From positions 124,001-188,000 of the forward strand of contig NZ_JAIUZM010000001.1 in the NCBI RefSeq assembly GCF_020171345.1: a stretch of DNA of 64,000 nt. The letters run 5' to 3'. The notes below the pieces were generated by a model. That model saw only the letters and a program-made list of their open reading frames with translations. It made no database searches and was not told the DNA's origin. The position numbers and the translations under genes are program-made. This stretch comes from Microbulbifer agarilyticus (GTDB taxonomy: Bacteria; Pseudomonadota; Gammaproteobacteria; Pseudomonadales; Cellvibrionaceae). Positions 1 through 9,985 of this stretch are shown here, piece after piece; the first letter of the stretch is position 1, and every line of letters starts with the position of its first letter.

Positions 1-3000
1 GGCTTGAGTGTCACCATTGACATCGGCAAACCAATACATGTACTTCTCTTTGTTACTCGGCAAGCTGCGGAAATTTGTTTCAGTACTAAAGGTGTTACTA
101 CCAGGCTGCCAGTAGCGCACCTTCAGCTTTTGCGCAGCGTAATCCGGCCAGAATATATCCGGATAGCCATCCTGGTTGAGGTCAGCAAAGCTCGCCTTCT
201 CTGAGGCACCTAGCCACTGCTTGGCGGAAAGCCCTGAGCCGGTACTGAGCTGAACCACAACCTGAATACCGTTGAAGTAAGCGATATCGCTGAGTCCATC
301 CCCATTGAAGTCCAGTGCGCTTAACAACTTGTCTTTTTTGCTGCCATCTACATTGGCATAAGTCTGGAAACTGTCACCATCAAACGCCGCAATCGAATGT
401 CCCTTGTACACATAACCGAATACCGGCATATCACAGAAGCCATCTAGGTAACGCGCTGCATAGAGCTCCTGATACTCAGCGTCTTCATCGATCTGCCGAT
501 AGGGTAACTGCTCGAAATCATCGTCGCGACAATCGACCTGTTCATACGCATAACGGGTGACCAGAACATCCAATGCCCCATCGCCGTTGAAATCGCCAAG
601 CGTTGACGCTAGACGATCATCTTCGCTGAAGCTGGTAGCGCCCTCGGTATTGATCGGGTAGGTTTTTTCACTAGCAAACTTGTAGTAGGTATCCGAGGTG
701 GGCGCTTTACCCGAAGGTACCAGCTCGCGCACTACCAAAGTCTGCGTCCCATCGCGCACCTCGGCCTTGATAAAATCCGCGAGGCCATCGCCATTGAAAT
801 CAGCAAAGATCGCATCTTCTCCGGTTAAGCCGGTGTTGATGCCGTTGAAATCCAACTTCCAGTTGTTGTTCGTTCCCGTATAGCGAGAAAGATAGATATA
901 CCAGCGATTGGCGACTTTCCCATAACTGGATTTATTATCATAAATTGCGATGTCATGCCGCCCATCGGCATTGTAGTCCAGAACCCGGAACCCAAATCCG
1001 GAGCCGGCACCCGCATTGGAAAAATACGACGGATTAGACGGGCCATTTAAGTAATGCTGCAATGAATAGGTGGAACCGTTACCTAAGGCATATTTGATCC
1101 GGCTATCTGTGTAGCCGTCATCATGATCCCCCTCGTGCCATACGAGGTCCTGCTTGCCATCACCGTTAATATCGGCATAGCTATGGGATACATAGAAACG
1201 GTCACTGGAGGGGGAGAAGTCCAGCCCTGATACACCGCTACTTGGGTAAGTGACAGAGGGAGTAGACCAAGAAAAATTTGTTGCCGGAAGGCAGGTACTA
1301 CCTACACACTCTTCGATGCTTTCTATCCGTGAAGCTTTGTCAGCATTCGCCAGCGTAGAGGTCGGAACATAGTTGACGACATATTCCCGAAGATCCGTGC
1401 CGTCATTACGCGAGGTAACCTTAGACAGTCGTTGCGTCGTCGAGAAATGGTATCCGGCCGTATAACCGCTCTGACCATCCGGGCGCGTTTCGTATGCAAA
1501 CACCACTTCGGCTGCACCGCCGGCATAGCGGACACGGTGAATTCGGTGGCCGGTTTCAGCATCACCCTCATAGACGAATTCAATACCATTGCCGGCACTG
1601 TCTGCGAAGAGGCTCTGCGCCCACCTTAGTGTCGCAGCACCCGCCAACTTGGAATCTACGGTTTTACCGTACTCAGAAGTTGAACCGTCCTTACGTGTCA
1701 CCTCGAAATAGTCCGGATCACCTGCGCTACCGCCAATCGCTTTGACCGTCGCAAAACTGTCGATTTCCGTTTTATAGGTAGAACCATCCGCGCCATAAAC
1801 ACCCGACTGCAACAATAAGCGCTGCCCATCCAGGCAGAAGCGGTCTTCCGCGGTCCAAGAAATAGGCTTAACCTTGCCATCCACACCTAGCGTTTGCCGA
1901 CACCGGCTGATAGCAGAGAGCCCACCGAGACTCCACCCTTTGCCCAGCAGTCCATTACCGCTGGAGCTGCTGTAGCCCATGGACAGTTGCGGCGCAACGC
2001 CAGCAATACCCGGGGCAACCGCGATGGGCACATTGTAAGTGGCCGAACCCGCCTCGTTTACACGGAATTCACCGGCCAAAGCACCGATCTTGTCCGAGTT
2101 GATCACCTCGCTACTACCCGCTGTTGGCGCAGTCGCGAGTATAGGCGCCTGCGGTGCCTCTGGCGCGTCATGCACAACGGCACTGCCAGAAGTGCTGTAT
2201 CCACCGCACGCGCTAAAGCTCGCAACGGTGTTACAAGCCCGCACTCGGAACGCCCAGCTGCCGCCGCTTAGTCCGGATACAAAACGGTTGTTCCCCGCCG
2301 CATTACTCACCAGCTCCCAACTGCCGCCATCTTGGCTCTGGTAAAGCTCGTAGGTATCCACATTACCCGAGGCACTACCCCAGGAAAGCGTCATGGCACC
2401 ATCCGCATCGGTTGCGGGCACACCGCTGATTGCGCCGGGCACGCCTGGCACGCTGGCTACTGCGGCCTGCGTGGAGGTACGGAAATCACCATAGGCCGTA
2501 TAACTACCCTGGGTGTTAAGCGCTTGCACACGGAACTTATAGGCTCCGTCCGCCAGCCCGGAAACCGCCTTCGAAAGGCCGGTACCATTATAAATCTCTA
2601 CCCAGGAGCCACCGTCCTTTTGCTGCTGCAATCGATATTTGTCTGCCGGTGCCGCCACCGCCGTCCAACTAATGGTAAAACCACCTGAGGTATTCGTTGC
2701 AGGCACACCACTTATGGAAGAGGGTGTTGCCGGCTTATTGGCAACCGTCGCCGTACCGGAGGTGCGGAAAGACCCGCTCTCGGTGTGGCTACCGACAAGG
2801 TTCTGTGCGCGAACACGAAATGCGTAAGCGCCATCCGCGAGTCCGGAAACTGCCTTGCTCGTGCCGCTGCCGGTATAAATAGTGCTCCAGGAACCACCAT
2901 TCGTTTGTTGCTGTAATTGATACTGGTCAGTATTGACCGTCACTGCGGCCCAGCTGACCGTAAAGGCTCCGGAACTGTTGTTCGTTGGTACGCCGGAGAT

Positions 3001-5649
3001 ACTGGCGGGTGTCGCAGGCTGACGCGCAACAATTGCATTGCCCGAGGTACGGTAGCCGGTATGAGCCGTGTAACTTCCTTCGGTATTGAAGGCCCGCACT
3101 CGGAAGGCATAGGTGCCGTCCGCGAGCGCACTTACTGCTTTTGAAGTACCGGTATCTGAATAGATTTGCGCCCAGCTACCACCGTTCGTCTGCTGCTCCA
3201 GCTTGTAACCATCTACAGTGCCAGTTGACGCGGCCCAGGAAACGGTGAAACTGCCATCCACATCCGTGGTTGGTACGCCGGAAATACTGGATGGCACACC
3301 CGGAACATTGGCAACGGTAGCGCTGCTGGAGGTGTTATAAGCGCTATAGGAGGTAAAGGTATCTTCGGTGTTATAGGCGCGTACTCGGAATGAGTAGGTA
3401 CCGTCGCCCAATCCGGAAACGGATTTCGACAGTCCGGTCCCGGTATAAATATTTGACCAGTTACCGCCATTTTTTTGCTGTTGCAGCTCATACCCATCTA
3501 CGGTGCCACCGGAAGCACTCCAGCTAATCGTAAAGGCACCGTTGTTATCGGTACCCGGTACGCCACTGATGGTGGCGGGGTAGCCGGGCTTGATGCCAAC
3601 GATAGACTCCCCCGACGTTCGGAAGCTGCCATATGCGGTGTACGTCGAGTGCGTATTAAATGCACGCACGCGGAACTTGTAAGTACCGTCCTCAAGCCCA
3701 CTTACGGCTTTGCTTTGGCCACTCCCCGAATAAATCGTAGCCCAGGAGCCACCGTTCAACTGCTGCTGCAGCTGGTAGCCATCAACCGTCCCCGATGAAA
3801 CACCCCAGCTAACGGTAAAGCCGCCATCATCATCTGTTGCCGGAATCCCACTGAGTGACGCTGGCGTGCCAGGGGCATTCGCCACAATAACGCTGCCAGA
3901 AGTACGGTAGCCGCTATAGGTTGTGTAAGTCGATTCTGTATTGTACGCACGAACACGGAATGCATAGGTGCCGTCTGCCAGACCAGAGACAGCTTTGGAG
4001 GTACCGGTGCCTGTGTAAATTTTGCTCCAGCTGCCGCTATCTTTCTGCTGGTAAAGCTCATAGCTATCAACGGTACCGGATGACGCTCCCCAGCTGACCG
4101 TAAAGGCCCCGTTGCCATCGGTCGCCGGTACGCCACTAATGCTGGCCGGCACGCCCGGCGTGCGCGACACAATGGCATTACCGGAAGTGCGATAGCCACT
4201 GTATGCGGTGTAACTATTTTCTGTGTTATACGCACGCACCCGGAATGCGTAGGTACCGTCCGTCAAACCGGATACCGCTTTGCTAAGGCCAGTACCTTCG
4301 TAAATCTTCGTCCAACTGCCACTATTTTTTTGCTGGTACAGCTGGTATTTGTCGACAGTACCTGACGACGCTCCCCAACTCACGGTAAAGGCACCGTCAG
4401 CATCTGTGCCTGGAACCCCCGAAATAGAAGCCGGTGTTCCCGGTACGTTGGCAACGGTGGCGGTACCGGAGGTTTTGTAGCCGCTACATGTAGTGTAGGA
4501 ACCTACGGTGTTACAGGCGCGAACGCGAAAAGCGTAGTCACCGTCGCCCAGCCCCGACACCGCTTTCGAAAGTCCGGTGCCAGAGTAAATACTGCTCCAG
4601 CTACCGCCATCTTTCTGCTGGTACAGTTCATACTTAGTGACAGCACCTGTTGAAGCGCCCCAGGAGACGGTAAACGCACCATTGTTGTCGGTTGCGGGCA
4701 CGCCTGAAATACTACTGGGTGTTGAAGGAGGATGCGCTACATAAAAGGTTCCCGAAGTCTTATAGGCGCTACAGGAGGTATAGCTACCGACTTTATTGCA
4801 CGCGCGCACGCGATAACGGTAACTTCCGTCTCCGTTACCCGAAAACGACTTGGATCGCGCGGTGCCCGTGTATTTGGACACCCAGCTGCCACCATTTTTC
4901 TGTTCATAAAACTGGTAAGAAGTGACGGTGCCTGTCGCTGTGCCCCAAGAAACGGTATATGTACCGCTCGTATTGTTAGATGGGGTAGAAATACTTGCAG
5001 GCACGCCCGGCGTACGCGCCACAGTTACCCGCTTATTCACTGTGTAAGAACCGCAACTTGTGCTACTACAGGCGCGCACACGAAAATCATATTGGCCATT
5101 ACCCCAGCTACTGATCGCCTTACTGCGCGCGGTACCACTGTGTACCAGCTCCCAGGTAGAGGTTCCTACGGTTTGCTTGTACAGCTCATAGCGCGCAACG
5201 ACGCCAGAGGCAGCAGCCCACGACAGCGTGAAGCTACCATCCGCATCGTTTGTGGGGCCAGAAATCGCACCGGGTGTTCCCAGGATTGCGGTAACATTGA
5301 CCGTCCAGGAACCAATGCTCTGCACCCGGAAGTCCGGTTCGGCACAATACCCGTTATGTATCGGAACCAGACAGATTTGAACAGCACCAAACACCTCATA
5401 CTTCCAATTTCCAGTGGAAGTTTCCTTGGCTGAATAACTAGACGCCGTGTACCCAGAGGTAATAGTTCGATTCAGCGAACCATTTTTATAGATCTTAATG
5501 GATGATGGCTTTGTACCACTCGTGGGCTTATTCCAGGAGTAATTAATAGTGTACATACCGTCATTATCTGACGAGGGTCCACTCACCCCAGCAAAAGCAA
5601 TAGCGCTGGTAAACGCAAATACCGCAAGCAGCACACGCTGAATTAGCAT
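1..5649 (-). CDS. Giant secreted FnIII / SpvB-domain / FG-GAP repeat protein (3' end outside window)
   Basis: The frame is open from an ATG at 5649 to the left edge (1883 codons, no stop), so the C-terminus is missing. Shine-Dalgarno GGGGA lies 7 nt before the ATG. A signal peptide (MLIQRVLLAVFAFTSAIAFA) is followed by an Ig-like region, then eleven FnIII modules of about 95 residues (roughly residues 125-1165). Next comes an SpvB/TcdB-type N-terminal domain near residue 1220 with SSSGNGLLGKGWSLGG and LSAISRCRQTL. Then come FG-GAP/VCBS calcium-loop repeats (ADINGDGKQDL, LDYNADGRHD, ADFNGDGLAD, ADLNQDGYPD). This order is typical of secreted RHS/Tc-toxin-like proteins, where RHS repeats and a variable C-terminal domain follow; that part is inferred and not visible. 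The role could be an antagonism toxin or a large surface/adhesion protein. Confidence 0.85.
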   Translation of the reverse strand, partial: MLIQRVLLAVFAFTSAIAFAGVSGPSSDNDGMYTINYSWNKPTSGTKPSSIKIYKNGSLNRTITSGYTASSYSAKETSTGNWKYEVFGAVQICLVPIHNGYCAEPDFRVQSIGSWTVNVTAILGTPGAISGPTNDADGSFTLSWAAASGVVARYELYKQTVGTSTWELVHSGTARSKAISSWGNGQYDFRVRACSSTSCGSYTVNKRVTVARTPGVPASISTPSNNTSGTYTVSWGTATGTVTSYQFYEQKNGGSWVSKYTGTARSKSFSGNGDGSYRYRVRACNKVGSYTSCSAYKTSGTFYVAHPPSTPSSISGVPATDNNGAFTVSWGASTGAVTKYELYQQKDGGSWSSIYSGTGLSKAVSGLGDGDYAFRVRACNTVGSYTTCSGYKTSGTATVANVPGTPASISGVPGTDADGAFTVSWGASSGTVDKYQLYQQKNSGSWTKIYEGTGLSKAVSGLTDGTYAFRVRAYNTENSYTAYSGYRTSGNAIVSRTPGVPASISGVPATDGNGAFTVSWGASSGTVDSYELYQQKDSGSWSKIYTGTGTSKAVSGLADGTYAFRVRAYNTESTYTTYSGYRTSGSVIVANAPGTPASLSGIPATDDDGGFTVSWGVSSGTVDGYQLQQQLNGGSWATIYSGSGQSKAVSGLEDGTYKFRVRAFNTHSTYTAYGSFRTSGESIVGIKPGYPATISGVPGTDNNGAFTISWSASGGTVDGYELQQQKNGGNWSNIYTGTGLSKSVSGLGDGTYSFRVRAYNTEDTFTSYSAYNTSSSATVANVPGVPSSISGVPTTDVDGSFTVSWAASTGTVDGYKLEQQTNGGSWAQIYSDTGTSKAVSALADGTYAFRVRAFNTEGSYTAHTGYRTSGNAIVARQPATPASISGVPTNNSSGAFTVSWAAVTVNTDQYQLQQQTNGGSWSTIYTGSGTSKAVSGLADGAYAFRVRAQNLVGSHTESGSFRTSGTATVANKPATPSSISGVPATNTSGGFTISWTAVAAPADKYRLQQQKDGGSWVEIYNGTGLSKAVSGLADGAYKFRVQALNTQGSYTAYGDFRTSTQAAVASVPGVPGAISGVPATDADGAMTLSWGSASGNVDTYELYQSQDGGSWELVSNAAGNNRFVSGLSGGSWAFRVRACNTVASFSACGGYSTSGSAVVHDAPEAPQAPILATAPTAGSSEVINSDKIGALAGEFRVNEAGSATYNVPIAVAPGIAGVAPQLSMGYSSSSGNGLLGKGWSLGGLSAISRCRQTLGVDGKVKPISWTAEDRFCLDGQRLLLQSGVYGADGSTYKTEIDSFATVKAIGGSAGDPDYFEVTRKDGSTSEYGKTVDSKLAGAATLRWAQSLFADSAGNGIEFVYEGDAETGHRIHRVRYAGGAAEVVFAYETRPDGQSGYTAGYHFSTTQRLSKVTSRNDGTDLREYVVNYVPTSTLANADKASRIESIEECVGSTCLPATNFSWSTPSVTYPSSGVSGLDFSPSSDRFYVSHSYADINGDGKQDLVWHEGDHDDGYTDSRIKYALGNGSTYSLQHYLNGPSNPSYFSNAGAGSGFGFRVLDYNADGRHDIAIYDNKSSYGKVANRWYIYLSRYTGTNNNWKLDFNGINTGLTGEDAIFADFNGDGLADFIKAEVRDGTQTLVVRELVPSGKAPTSDTYYKFASEKTYPINTEGATSFSEDDRLASTLGDFNGDGALDVLVTRYAYEQVDCRDDDFEQLPYRQIDEDAEYQELYAARYLDGFCDMPVFGYVYKGHSIAAFDGDSFQTYANVDGSKKDKLLSALDFNGDGLSDIAYFNGIQVVVQLSTGSGLSAKQWLGASEKASFADLNQDGYPDIFWPDYAAQKLKVRYWQPGSNTFSTETNFRSLPSNKEKYMYWFADVNGDTQA
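2150..5285 (-). repeat. Eleven tandem fibronectin type III modules, about 285 bp period
   Basis: Within the giant gene a unit of about 285 bp recurs eleven times. On the plus strand its marker (a CGGAA-type segment encoding the antisense of FRVRA) occurs near 2236, 2528, 2815, 3098, 3380, 3668, 3953, 4238, 4523, 4808 and 5090. Each module reads roughly GTPGxISG, then DxDGxxTVSWG, YELYQQ, GSGTSKAVSGL, DGTYxFRVRAYN, and a threonine/valine-rich end. The central modules are very similar at DNA level, which suggests recent tandem duplication or gene conversion. Confidence 0.85.
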
Positions 5650-6038
5650 TGAAATATCCCCAATAGCAATAGGCAGCCACCAGCGCTTGATCTTATATAG
5701 CGATCCCCATCTGCTATATGTATAAGAACGCGGAAGTGGCTAATTAAAATTTTTAGGAACGGGAATATATTCGAAATAAGATGAGCAATCACACATGAAA
5801 TGCGAACAGAATCTCAATTTAGCAGCAAGATGAAGAATTATTTTTCTGCCTTTTGGGAATTAACTGTCATACCGGTATGAAACCGAATAAATATTCGAAT
5901 TAGCGTCGCAACTTTACCGATATTGGCCGCACCTAATCCGCTTGAGGAAACGGGTATAATAGAAATAAATAAGTGTATTAACAGGTTAAAAAAGCTGGCG
6001 ACGATCGCCGGATTTTTTGGAGCTCTACTTTGTTGCTG
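5650..6038. other. Intergenic region upstream of the giant gene
   Basis: AT-rich gap of 389 bp between the giant gene and the GH31 gene, both read leftward. It must hold the promoter of the giant gene. I see the hairpin listed at 5988-6018 and no other convincing gene, RNA or operator. Confidence 0.5.
5988..6018 (-). terminator. Intrinsic terminator after GH31 gene
   Basis: Stem of 7 bp (CTGGCGA, loop CGA, TCGCCGG with one G-T pair) at 5995-6011, flanked by six A and six T. On the minus strand the hairpin is followed by a T run, fitting termination just downstream of the GH31 stop at 6039. The flanking A/T runs could make it work in both directions. Confidence 0.65.
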
Positions 6039-8093
6039 CTAATTATATTGGAGCACAATACGATTTTCTTGATCAGCAGCGCTTGAAAATTTTACCCACA
6101 AAATCTTGTTTTCTTTATCGTAGAGCCAACCCCGCGGATTTTCTGAGTCAATATCAACCAGCGCAGGCAACGAATCTCCATTCAACTCTGGCGGCTGGAA
6201 GTCACGCCCTATCAGATTAAGCTTCACCCTATAGTTATGTTTTTTTGGCTTGCCGGCGTATTCCCCCTTATGCGCCCCGACCACAATTTCCAACTGTTTA
6301 TCACTGGAGACTACTGAAATCCGCGAAAAGCTTTGCTCGCCCCTTTGATACCCCAGGGTTTCACCGTCATCATCGTACAGGGTAAATGAAGATTCCCCCC
6401 GTTCTTTGGGGTAAATGTCCAACGTAATCGGATCCGCATGCACCGCTGGATCAATATGGAAAATTTCCGGCCCCATTGGAATAATAGCCCCGCGCTTTAC
6501 AAATAATGGGATATTCGGGTGAATATCCATACTGGCAGCAACCTGAATCGTTTGCCCGCCTTCGTACACTTGATGGGTCCAGTAATCCACCCACTGTAAT
6601 CCGTTGCCCTTCGGAAGATAAATATCCATTTTCTCCCCGGGAAAAGAAGCAGCGGACTTGTACACCGGCGCCACCAGGATCTCCTCGCCAAAAAGATACA
6701 CATAGCGGTTTTCGTCGGCTTCCCCGGGGTAAGCCAGGCGCAGTGGCCGTGTCAATGGCATGGCGTCTTGCCATATATGCCAGCTGTAGGTGTAAATGTA
6801 GGGCAACAAGCGGTAACGCAGCATGCGCGACTGATAACTCAGTTTTTCTACCTGTTCGCCCCAAGACCATACATCTCGCGCGGTAGTACCATGATTGCGT
6901 GTAGACGTAGTGAAGTCGGAAAACTGCATCCAACGCAACGCGAGTTCGGGGTCTTCCCCCTTGGTATGCCCCGGTGTATCTGCATGTAAATAAGACCAGC
7001 CGCCCGGCGCACCATCATCGCTGTGAACAATGGCTTCAATCGTTTCAGCAAAGCCTTTCCAGTCCCCCAGCACGTCGCCGGTCCAGTGGATGGGCATGGC
7101 TTTTTCCAGAGATTCCTCATTAGGTGTACGCATATAGTCACCACCTAGAATCGATTCCTGATTGTGGTGATTCGGCCGCGCGTAGTGGCGGGCCATAAAC
7201 ATGATGCGCTTGTCTTCTCCGTGATGTTTGCGCAATAACTCCCACACGCGCTTTTCATACTGAGAATCTGCCCGCCAAAAATCCAGCCAGACAATATCCA
7301 CACCGTAGTCAAGATCACGCTGGAGCTGCGCCAACCACTCTTCCCCGAATCCGCCCTCGTGATAGTTCATCATGAGCTTAAAATTCATTTCGTGAAGCGA
7401 GTCAATCAGGCCCTCAGGATCGGGAAACTTGTTTAAGTCCCACGTCATATTTCCGGGCCAGCTCCATTCCTTGCCGGTCCAATACATGTCCAGCACCATG
7501 ACATCTGCGGGGTAGCGGTGACTCCCGTAGCGATTTTCGATCCCCCTCAATGCGCGAGCATGGTCAAGAAATCCTTCCTGGCTGTCATAACCAAAATCCT
7601 CTTCGCCCCATCCTGACTGCATATAACCAAACCCCCACTTGGGAATCATTGGCTCGGTATGCGGCGCGTTTAGAGCAATTTCATCGCTATAGTCATCCAA
7701 CATCTCGGTGACACCGACAACTGCACAGCCCTGGGCATCGACACTCCGCCCAATGGGCGACGCTGGGCAACGGTCATCTTTGTTTGGGATACCGTCGCGG
7801 TCGTCATCCGCACTGGGATCCGGTTTCGAACTAGCATCCTTAGGGTCTGTCTCGGCGATAATCTCATGCTCATTGATAAAGCCATCGCCATCGATGTCGA
7901 TATCACATATATCCCCCTGTCCATCACCATCCATGTCCTCCTGATTGGCGTTGGCTTCAAATGGGCAGTTGTCACGGGGATCCTTTCGGCCGTCTCCATC
8001 GCTGTCTTTTGCGGACACTACGACGCTTACAACGCTAACAAGGGCAATTACCACAGCTCCAATAAGTAAGCTGCGTGCTGTATTTTTGTTCAT
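6039..8093 (-). CDS. Secreted GH31-family glycosidase with N-terminal TSP3 calcium-binding repeats
   Basis: Predicted retaining alpha-glycosidase (alpha-glucosidase or alpha-xylosidase type) of 684 aa. The ATG at 8093 is preferred over one five codons upstream because the signal peptide then starts [12 protein letters not shown]. Residues about 31-125 form acidic TSP3-type calcium repeats ([43 protein letters not shown]). The GH31 barrel starts near residue 150 with [13 protein letters not shown]. The likely nucleophile is D271 in [12 protein letters not shown] and the acid/base D340 in [14 protein letters not shown]5110-type C-terminal region has [15 protein letters not shown]. The usual N-terminal GH31 beta-sandwich is absent, with the TSP3 block in its place. 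The substrate cannot be fixed from sequence. A terminator follows. Confidence 0.88.
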   Translation of the reverse strand: MNKNTARSLLIGAVVIALVSVVSVVVSAKDSDGDGRKDPRDNCPFEANANQEDMDGDGQGDICDIDIDGDGFINEHEIIAETDPKDASSKPDPSADDDRDGIPNKDDRCPASPIGRSVDAQGCAVVGVTEMLDDYSDEIALNAPHTEPMIPKWGFGYMQSGWGEEDFGYDSQEGFLDHARALRGIENRYGSHRYPADVMVLDMYWTGKEWSWPGNMTWDLNKFPDPEGLIDSLHEMNFKLMMNYHEGGFGEEWLAQLQRDLDYGVDIVWLDFWRADSQYEKRVWELLRKHHGEDKRIMFMARHYARPNHHNQESILGGDYMRTPNEESLEKAMPIHWTGDVLGDWKGFAETIEAIVHSDDGAPGGWSYLHADTPGHTKGEDPELALRWMQFSDFTTSTRNHGTTARDVWSWGEQVEKLSYQSRMLRYRLLPYIYTYSWHIWQDAMPLTRPLRLAYPGEADENRYVYLFGEEILVAPVYKSAASFPGEKMDIYLPKGNGLQWVDYWTHQVYEGGQTIQVAASMDIHPNIPLFVKRGAIIPMGPEIFHIDPAVHADPITLDIYPKERGESSFTLYDDDGETLGYQRGEQSFSRISVVSSDKQLEIVVGAHKGEYAGKPKKHNYRVKLNLIGRDFQPPELNGDSLPALVDIDSENPRGWLYDKENKILWVKFSSAADQENRIVLQYN

Positions 8094-8421
8094 CGACTCA
8101 TTACACATTCAAAGCTGGAAACGCGAAGCAACACTATTTATGGTCAAACTTTATCCACCTGAAGAAGGCGGTTTTAGCTCGTTCCAAGTTGCGCGACACA
8201 AATATTGAACAGGACTGTAATGGGTGCGCCGATTGACGAATAGCTGGGAGGGAGAAGATTACGCTAAGGCGGGACAATATTGAGATAAAGGAGATTGGGC
8301 ACATAAACTCGGCCACAGACACATGCACCGAGAGATTTGCTCGCAACAGCCCTCAATGAATGACTCACGCATACTGGCAGGTCACATACACCCGAATCCT
8401 GGCGATCAGAATTTCGCCAAA
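8094..8421. other. Intergenic region upstream of GH31
   Basis: This stretch of 328 bp before the GH31 start should carry its promoter. I see no additional gene, hairpin with T run, or recognisable operator in it. Confidence 0.4.
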
Positions 8422-8595
8422 CTAGGGGTGACCGATACCCGGCACCGCGGGCTCAAAGAGTGGCGCACTTGTTGCCGCTTCCGCAGTTACCGCACCTAAT
8501 AAGACCGCCATGGTACACAGTACAGCAGCGACATCCACCGCAACTCGAACCGGGCGCGACTGAGTTTCGAGCCAACGCCCGCGAATACCTTTCAT
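8422..8595 (-). CDS. Possible small membrane or exported protein (57 aa), hypothetical
   Basis: An ATG-ATG pair at 8598/8595 opens a 57-codon frame. A basic N-terminus (MKGIRGRWLETQSRPVR) is followed by a hydrophobic stretch (VAVDVAAVLCTMAVLLGAV) and a short proline/glycine-rich tail. An AAGG motif sits just before the first ATG, closer than usual. The layout resembles a small single-pass or signal-peptide-bearing protein. I do not recognise a family, and a competing frame on the same strand (8453-8674) is also open, so this is tentative. Confidence 0.35.
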   Translation of the reverse strand: MKGIRGRWLETQSRPVRVAVDVAAVLCTMAVLLGAVTAEAATSAPLFEPAVPGIGHP

Positions 8596-8779
8596 CATCC
8601 TTATCGCCTCGACGGTTATTTTTCTTCGAATAGTCGGGGCAATCTAATGAGAAAGCGGAAAAAGTGCGTACCAAGACTAGGTAAATCGGAAGTTGGGACC
8701 TTTTTCTAGGGACTACCGTGCAAAAATCACCCAGCGCGGTAGTGAGTCCTTACATTTAAAACTCGTATTGAAAAATGGC

Positions 8780-9985
8780 TCAGGAAGCAACTTGCGGCGC
8801 GGGCTCCTCTTTTCGATATTGCGTTGGCGTCATCCCTGTATCTATTTTGAACAATCGGTTAAAGGTTGTTTTACTGTTGTAACCTGCACGCATCGCAAGA
8901 TCCATTACGGACCGATCTTGCAACGAGGGATCAGAGAGGAACTGCTTCACCTCGGTAATTCTGTAGCGATTGATAAACTCAAAGAAATTGCACTCGAATT
9001 CCCGGTTTATCAGGTTAGACAGCAACTTGGGCGAAAGCGATACCTGACTCGCCAGATCCTCAAGCTTGAGATTGCTATTCAGGTACGGCCGTGCCGACTC
9101 CATATGCCGAGTGACGCGCTGAACTTGCTCCCGTGTATAGGGTGTTCGCTCGTCCTTATCTCCGTCACTTACCGGATGGTCAGCAACCTCATCCAATACT
9201 TCCTGGGTGACTTTTTGTACACCGTTGGCAACGCCAAATCCGTAGTACAGCAATCCCGATATCAGCAGTAACTGGCCATAATTGGACGCGATCCCAACAC
9301 CATCCAGATCGCTCTTCTGGATAGCACCTTCTCCCAGCACAAAATTGAAACTCGTATATATGCTGAGATACAGAATATTCCACAGCCTCAGCGCGATGAA
9401 CCCGATCACCAAAACTTTTAACCACCGGTAGCTCAGGTGATCCACATTGGAATAGACATTGGACATCCGTGGCTCGTAGCTTTTGATCGTCCAAAAAGCC
9501 CAAACACCAAATCCAGCTCGGGTCAGATTTCGGCAGTGCTCATAGAATTGAACAGAGTCCGAGCGCAAAAATTGAAGTACCGGGGAGCCCTGGCTCGCAC
9601 CATAGTAAAGTAGCGCGCCAAAATAGAAGACCGCATACAAGCACAGTGGGAATAGCAGGACTAAATCTTTACGTCGGAAACTGGACTGGGTAAAAAGTAC
9701 ACTCCTCGTATAAAGCAGTAAAAGCGGACCTTCGATCCAGAGGGACGCCTCGGAAACCGCGAATACCCAGGGGGTATGTGCTACCACCCAAACGTGGAAC
9801 GCCTCTCCCCATAAGGCCAGTACATGCAAGGCAACCAAGGCTTGAGAGAGCAGGAATGCTCCCAACCACACATTTCCCCAACCGTAGCTGCGGCGGCCGA
9901 TCGTGGCAATCAGGGCAAATAATAGACACAGATAGACTGTCAAAAAAAGCACTATGTCATGTGCGTTAAACAGAACTAGTTTCAT
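8780..9985 (-). CDS. AraC-family transcriptional regulator with N-terminal membrane domain
   Basis: Regulator of about 401 aa. The N-terminal half is hydrophobic with roughly seven predicted membrane spans (for example LFLTVYLCLLFALIATIG and LVLLFPLCLYAVFYFGALLY). The C-terminal ~105 residues are an AraC/XylS double helix-turn-helix (LEDLASQVSLSPKLLSNLIN, then MDLAMRAGYNSKTTFNRLFK). ATG 9985 is chosen over TTG 10000 because GGAG lies 6 nt upstream of it. It is divergent from the TonB receptor gene across about 270 bp, so it may sense an envelope or sugar signal and control that receptor and the halogenase operon. The control link is inference; the domain call is strong. Confidence 0.88.
   Translation of the reverse strand: MKLVLFNAHDIVLFLTVYLCLLFALIATIGRRSYGWGNVWLGAFLLSQALVALHVLALWGEAFHVWVVAHTPWVFAVSEASLWIEGPLLLLYTRSVLFTQSSFRRKDLVLLFPLCLYAVFYFGALLYYGASQGSPVLQFLRSDSVQFYEHCRNLTRAGFGVWAFWTIKSYEPRMSNVYSNVDHLSYRWLKVLVIGFIALRLWNILYLSIYTSFNFVLGEGAIQKSDLDGVGIASNYGQLLLISGLLYYGFGVANGVQKVTQEVLDEVADHPVSDGDKDERTPYTREQVQRVTRHMESARPYLNSNLKLEDLASQVSLSPKLLSNLINREFECNFFEFINRYRITEVKQFLSDPSLQDRSVMDLAMRAGYNSKTTFNRLFKIDTGMTPTQYRKEEPAPQVAS

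Noticed and set aside
3756..4235. 159-codon minus frame inside the FnIII region
   Set aside because: It is in a different frame from the giant gene and has no recognisable domain.
315..5433. Many short plus-strand frames across the first 5.6 kb (for example 4732-5433, 233 codons)
   Set aside because: They lie opposite a continuous 1883-codon minus frame with signal peptide and clear FnIII, SpvB and FG-GAP motifs; the plus frames have shadow composition.
8453..8674. 73-codon minus frame rich in cysteine and glycine
   Set aside because: It competes with the 57-codon frame at 8422-8595, lacks a good start signal, and the cysteines arise from the shadow of a different reading frame.
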